From Pinguiococcus pyrenoidosus (taxonomy: Eukaryota; Sar; Pinguiophyceae; Pinguiochrysidales; Pinguiochrysidaceae), in the NCBI GenBank assembly GCA_019677205.1, contig JAAMXY010000431.1:1-12250 (forward strand): a stretch of DNA of 12,250 nt, in the 5' to 3' direction. Positions 8,592 to 12,250 of the stretch are shown piece by piece. The notes under the pieces were generated by a model that saw only the letters and a list, made by a program, of their open reading frames with translations, made no database searches and was not told the origin of the DNA. The translations under genes and the position numbers were made by a program. The number at the start of each line of letters is the position of its first letter. Position 1 is the stretch's first letter.

Positions 8592-8947
8592 CTTTCGATC
8601 CTGCGAGCAACGCGAGCGGAGCAGCTGCGGAATCTCCGCGAAGAGAACGACGGCCTCGCGGATTCCGCAGGGAATCCTTTCAGGAAATCCCGCGAAAGTC
8701 ACTCTCCCGGAGCCCGAATTGCTTGAGCCCGCATGCGCAGCGGCTTCCGCGTCGCCGCGGCCTTGAGAACCCCGGGGCGCAGGCCGGAGGTCCGCGCGGT
8801 GCGGACTGCGGGGGCTGTGGCGCCAAAGAAGGATTTCGAAGAGCTGCAGCAGCGGACTGTCGTCGGCGTCCCTTGCGACAGACACAATCAGCTGATCTCG
8901 GGTTGTCTTGGGTTTCTCGCAGCGAACGCCACATCAGAGCCGGAAAC
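8592..8947. promoter_or_regulatory. Divergent intergenic region, GC-rich, no clear core promoter motif
   Basis: This 356-bp stretch separates the start of the minus-strand glycosyltransferase-like gene (8591) from the plus-strand membrane protein (8948), so both promoters should lie here. I see no TATA or CCAAT box. TCCCGCGAAA at 8688-8697 resembles an E2F-type site (TTTCGCGGGA on the minus strand), a single weak match. The long open frames on both strands here are only upstream extensions of the real genes. Confidence 0.35.
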
Positions 8948-9699
8948 ATGGGCCGCATGCGGGCGCTGGTGGTGCTGGCGGGCGCACTCTCGCTTTGGCA
9001 AGCCTGCGCGTTGGCGCCGCCGCCTCGGAGAGGCGGCGACGAGTCGCTGGTGGCGAGACTGCGGCGCCAGCTGAAGTATGAGCGGAGCCTCATGCGCTTT
9101 CCGCCGGAGATGGACGACCCGCAGCTGCTGTACGGCGACATCCTGGCCATGACGTCGGTGGCGCTGGTGCACACGCTTGCTGTGGTTGTGAACGCGCCGG
9201 AATTCCCCGGCTGGATGGCCCCGGTGACCTCCACGCCGCACTTCGGTGACATGCTTGGCAGGGCCGCGACGCTGATCGTGTGCTTTTTGGTCGGATTTGG
9301 ATACAACGACGCCCTCAGCTCCGGTGAGATATTCTCTTGCGGGTGGGACATAGAGCTCGCTGAGGAAAAGAGGGGACTCATGGGAGGAGGGGCGTTGCAA
9401 CTAGGCGCGGTGCGGACAAAGGAGCAGGCGCTGTCTTCCTCGTCCAAGGCGTGCTTGGACATGACCAACACGCACCTGCTGCTGGTGCTGCTGGTGAATG
9501 TGCTTTGGCTACGGTAAGCAGATTGTGAGGAGAGATTTTTGAACCGGACTGTGCAATCGTGGTGTGCTGATGCCGACGTGTGGACTCCAGAAATCCCATC
9601 GACTTCATCGACTTGGCTTTCGACTGCGCGGGCGCCGCCGGCGCGATCATCTCATGGAGAGTGCTCTACGCCGATTATGCCAGCCGCTTCTGGTTCTGA
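8948..9699 (+). CDS. Small integral membrane protein with plastid-type bipartite presequence, at least two exons
   Basis: Exon 8948-9513, intron 9514-9590 (77 nt, GTAAGC...CCAG, phase 2), exon 9591-9699, 224 residues as read. The ATG at 8948 has an A at -3 and G at +4 and opens a signal peptide, MGRMRALVVLAGALSLWQACA. LAPPPRR follows, like the ASAFAP-type cleavage site of complex plastids with L in place of F. Hydrophobic segments follow: GDILAMTSVALVHTLAVVV, AATLIVCFLVGFG, THLLLVLLVNVLW and, from the last exon, FDCAGAAGAIISWRVLYADY. The segment 9324-9404 begins GTGAGA and ends CTAG, is 81 nt (in frame) and interrupts the hydrophobic pattern with charged sequence; it may be a retained or unremoved intron, which would give 197 residues. 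The family resembles unnamed plant/algal plastid membrane proteins; I cannot name it. A role in the plastid envelope or thylakoid is inference. Confidence 0.72.
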
Positions 9700-9754
9700 T
9701 CTTGCTTGGTGACGAGGCGCGCTTCTGGTTCTGATCTTGCTCGGTGACGAGGCG
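9685..9754 (+). repeat. 35-bp tandem duplication spanning the stop codon of the membrane-protein gene
   Basis: Unit 1 (9685-9719) and unit 2 (9720-9754) differ at one position (CTTGG versus CTCGG). Each unit begins CGCTTCTGGTTCTGA, so it carries the codons for R-F-W-F and the TGA stop. The gene uses the stop in unit 1 (9697-9699); the second copy is in the 3' flank. Near identity points to a recent event. Confidence 0.92.
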
Positions 9755-10414
9755 CCAATGTACATATGGACGTGGGAACGCGTCGTGGTCACCGAGGTTC
9801 CCACCAGCGCCGTGCCAGGGTCTGACGAGTAGCGAGAAACGCCTTGCTCCCCAGATGCGAGACTTCAGCTGCATGGAGGCGGGCGCGTTGCAGCAAAGAC
9901 CCGGTTGAGACTCCGGAAGAAGTGGCTGACAGTGATTTAATGGCGCAGTGATCCTATGAGGCAGGAGCTCCCGAAGGTTGAGTAGCGGAGCTTCCTCCAC
10001 CCTCCTTCCAACGCCCAACCGTCGCAAAGGCCAGAACGCCGCGAAGGGGCGAGGTGGAGCAAGCTAGGGAAGGAACGATCGGGAGATGGTGTCGCGGCGC
10101 AGATCTCCGCACACGAACTACAACATCAAACGTCTTTTAGTTGTCCTAGATGCGTTTGCTTCGTTCTCTGCTGCTCCGTGCCCTCCCCTTGCTGCCCATC
10201 TTTCGCCATCACCATGGACGCTGCTCCAGCAGGGCTAATCCCGCGTCACAGCGCCCTCTCTACGACGTCATTCTATTGCATCTTTATAATTTCCGTTCTA
10301 TAGCACGCTTCCAATTTGTCTGCTCTCAACTTCAAATCGTACTTTGAGAAGGCCAACTGAGCTGTATTTCAGAACCCTCGACAAATCCGGGTAAGGTTGT
10401 TTCGCCTTGCACGC
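9700..10414. other. Intergenic region upstream of the TauE/SafE gene; no supported gene
   Basis: This 715-bp stretch begins with the second copy of the 35-bp duplication. Short open frames on both strands (for example 9647-10027 minus) have R/P/S-rich, unlike-protein composition and no domain. The part from about 10258 to 10345 is AT-rich against a GC-rich background and probably holds the promoter of the downstream gene. No RNA gene is seen. Confidence 0.55.
10263..10304 (+). promoter_or_regulatory. Possible core promoter of the TauE/SafE gene
   Basis: A CRE-like GACGTCAT at 10264-10271 is followed by TATAA at 10285-10289 and CTATAG near 10299, inside an AT-rich patch about 110-150 bp upstream of the proposed ATG at 10415. 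These are consensus-like matches only. If the organism is a dinoflagellate, canonical TATA boxes would not be expected. Confidence 0.25.
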
Positions 10415-12192
10415 ATGGGAAGAAAATCCCCGTGGGCACGCGCACGTTTTTGGGGATGCGGTGATCGCGTCCACTGGTCACACAGCACGTCGTGGACTGC
10501 GCCAGAGCTGTGGCAAGTCTTCGCGGTGTGGAAGGAGCGCAGCAAGCTGCGATGATACCGAGGTAGAGTATTCCGTTTGGGCAGCGCGTCAAACCGTTTC
10601 GTGAAGAGTGTCCAGACGCGCTCACCAAGGCATTCCCCATTCGCAGATGGAGCTCGTCGTTCTGGATTTTGCTCCTGTGCATCGCCGTCTGCTTGGCGGA
10701 GGACTACATAGACGTGCCGGAGAGCCTCAGCGACGATCTGGAGCAATGCAGCAAGGACGGTGACTGCGAAGCTGACCGGCTGTGCGCCCGCTCCGACACG
10801 TTTGACGGTGCGGACGACGATGGGCCCTACAGCGACTTCGTCTGCCTGCACAAGGAGCTCGACGCGCCGTTCTCCTGGCGGGACGGCGTCGCGATCCTCC
10901 TGCTTTTCTCGGCTGCTATGGTATCGTCGACGGCGGGGATCGGCGGCGGCAGTCTGAATGTGCCCATCCTTGTGGGGATCGGCAATTTCCTCGTGCGCGA
11001 GGCTGTCACGCTGAGCAACACCAGCGTCCTGGGCAACACGATCTCGCAGTTCGCTCTGAACGTGGGCAGACGGCAGGAGGAAGGCTCCAACCAGCTTCTC
11101 ATCGACTGGAAGCTGCTGACGAAGATCATCCCGGGCATGCTTGCCGGAAGCAGCATTGGCATCGTCACGCGGAAGTTGATGCCAACCTCCTTGGTCCTGC
11201 TGCTCAGCCTGGTGCTGGTGAGCATCTTGGCGCTGAAGACGATCCACAAGGCCGTCGAGATCCGCTTGATAGAGATTCAGCAGGAGCAGTTCCACTACGC
11301 CTTCCAGTCGAGCCTGCTGGGGGACTTCGGGGTCGGGCTGGCTCCGACGCGTGCCAGTCACCAAGCGTCCTTGGCCTCGGGTGGGAGGGATGGTGACCTA
11401 GATTTGCTGCAGGCCTCGGTGGGTCCGAGGGCGCGAATTCAGGTGCCGTGGGGCTCCATCGCGCTCCTGCTAGCTGTCTGGCTCGTCAGCATCCTGCAGT
11501 TCCTGCTGCTTAAGGAGAGCATCGCGCCGATACCGACCTGTTCGGTATTCTACTGGATCCTGGCCTTCTTGCTCCTGCCGATTGCATTCGTTTGCGCAAG
11601 GTTCTCCACGGGTCCGCGCAAGGAAGAGTCTGTCATAAAGGAGACGCTTTCCGAACTCGATGCGAGCAGCGACATCGATGGCTTTAGCTCCATGTCGCAC
11701 GCGTCCGCGGAGGCCGAGGTCGCCGAGTTTGAAGACGCGCAGGAGGGCACCTTTGGCTCGTCGGCGCTGAAAGGAGCGATAGAGGCGCTGTGGCTGCCAG
11801 CCACGTCGGCGACGCTCGGATTCGTTGCTGCGCTGCTCGGCTTGGGGGGTGGAGAGCTGCTGGGGCCTCTTTTGCTGTCCATGGGGATCTCGCCGACGCG
11901 AGCGTCCGCGGCGACCGGGACCGCGTCGCTGTTCAACTCCGCCGCCAATTTTGTGCACTTCAGTATCATCGGTCACATGGCCTGGTCGTACCACGGCCTC
12001 TTCATCGCCTCCAGCCTCATGGGCGGCGCCCTGGGCCGCTTCACGGCCCTCTATGTAGCCAACACGAAGGAGAAAACGTCCGTGATCGTGATTGCCCTCG
12101 CCGTGTTGTTGGTGGTGTCTGCGGCCCTCTCGATCTCCGAGCTCGCCCAGGGCGGCACCGATTGGATGTCCGGGAATGTCTGCCACGCGTGA
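10415..12192 (+). CDS. TauE/SafE-family membrane permease (putative anion/sulfite exporter), two exons
   Basis: The large exon is 10647-12192. Its frame has no ATG near its start, but an exon at 10415-10431 (ATGGGAAGAAAATCCCC) joins in phase 2 through a 215-nt GTGGGC...CGCAG intron. The result is a clean signal peptide, MGRKSP/WSSSFWILLLCIAVCLA, and a 520-residue protein. Residues about 24-80 form an acidic ectodomain with four Cys (40, 46, 52, 72). The permease has the family's internal duplication: TAGIGGGSLNVPIL at 101-114 with GNTISQF near 135, and LLGLGGGELLGPLL at 402-415 with SPTRASAATGTASLFN at 421-436. The halves are joined by two hydrophobic segments (about 275-325) and a hydrophilic acidic Ser-rich loop (330-380). 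The family exports sulfite, sulfoacetate or other anions; the substrate here is unknown. Secretory-route insertion, at the plasma membrane or an endomembrane, is inferred. The permease call is firm; the first exon is inference. Confidence 0.88.
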
Positions 12193-12250
12193 GAAAGAAT
12201 TTTGCATGGAATTGTCAGCAGCCAACATTGTCGTCCGTGGCTCTGCCCGC

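Noticed and set aside
8592-8885. N-terminal extension of the glycosyltransferase-like frame up to 8885
   Set aside because: The extension has no protein-like features, while the ATG at 8591 begins a clear signal peptide; the extra bases are better read as promoter/5' UTR.
8723-8947. N-terminal extension of the membrane-protein frame up to 8723
   Set aside because: The ATG at 8948 has good context and begins a signal peptide; a signal peptide would not function 75 residues inside the protein.
9990-10110. GC-rich stretch considered as a tRNA or structured RNA
   Set aside because: I could not form a cloverleaf or find A- and B-box promoter elements in the right spacing.
10369-11364. Minus-strand open frame of 331 residues
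   Set aside because: It is antisense to the TauE/SafE exon, with Gln/His/Arg-rich shadow composition and no recognisable domain.
11470-12228. Minus-strand open frame of 252 residues
   Set aside because: It overlaps the second half of TauE/SafE in antisense and has composition typical of a GC-rich shadow.

Overview
The window is protist (eukaryotic) nuclear DNA, GC-rich and gene-dense. Six protein-coding genes can be read, and at least five are interrupted by short GT-AG introns, mostly 64-123 nt. The gene content fits a microalga with a secondary, red-derived plastid: a long DUF4116-repeat protein, an RBR/TRIAD-type RING protein with IQ motifs, a eukaryotic TauE/SafE permease with a Cys-rich ectodomain, an algal-type secretory-pathway glycosyltransferase-like protein, and a membrane protein whose presequence resembles a signal peptide plus transit peptide. 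A dinoflagellate (Symbiodiniaceae-like) is my best guess from the families. However, every intron is a canonical GT-AG intron and gene orientation is mixed, so a haptophyte, pelagophyte or other alga is possible.

Layout. (1) 1-1546 (+): an RlmI-family class I rRNA cytosine methyltransferase, five exons, 5' end cut by the window edge. (2) 1547-2211: convergent intergenic region with no gene I can support. (3) 2212-3293 (-): IQ-motif/RING-like protein whose last exon carries the second half of its zinc-binding motif. (4) About 3420-3690: divergent promoter region with five CCAAT/ATTGG boxes. (5) 3579-6086 (+): DUF4116-repeat protein, two exons, about 23 repeat units of roughly 25 residues. (6) 6169-8591 (-): secreted or Golgi glycosyltransferase-like protein. 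Reading frames that look separate join through phase-matched introns into one 727-residue protein, and the last 49-residue exon has no ATG of its own. (7) 8592-8947: divergent promoter region. (8) 8948-9699 (+): plastid-targeted-looking small membrane protein. (9) 9700-10414: intergenic, with a 35-bp duplication that copies the preceding stop codon. (10) 10415-12192 (+): TauE/SafE permease whose start probably lies in a 17-nt first exon.

I see no operon, mobile element, CRISPR array, tRNA or rRNA. The genes look functionally independent, arranged as two divergent pairs (about 3293/3579 and 8591/8948) and two convergent pairs (1546/2212 and 6086/6169). Local tandem duplications recur: 7 bp x3, 12 bp x2.7, 35 bp x2 and 45 bp x2. 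They sit in an intron, in an acidic loop and at or just past gene ends. The most interesting items are the split RBR-like gene, the unexplained C-terminal half of the glycosyltransferase-like protein, and the duplicated gene end at 9685-9754.
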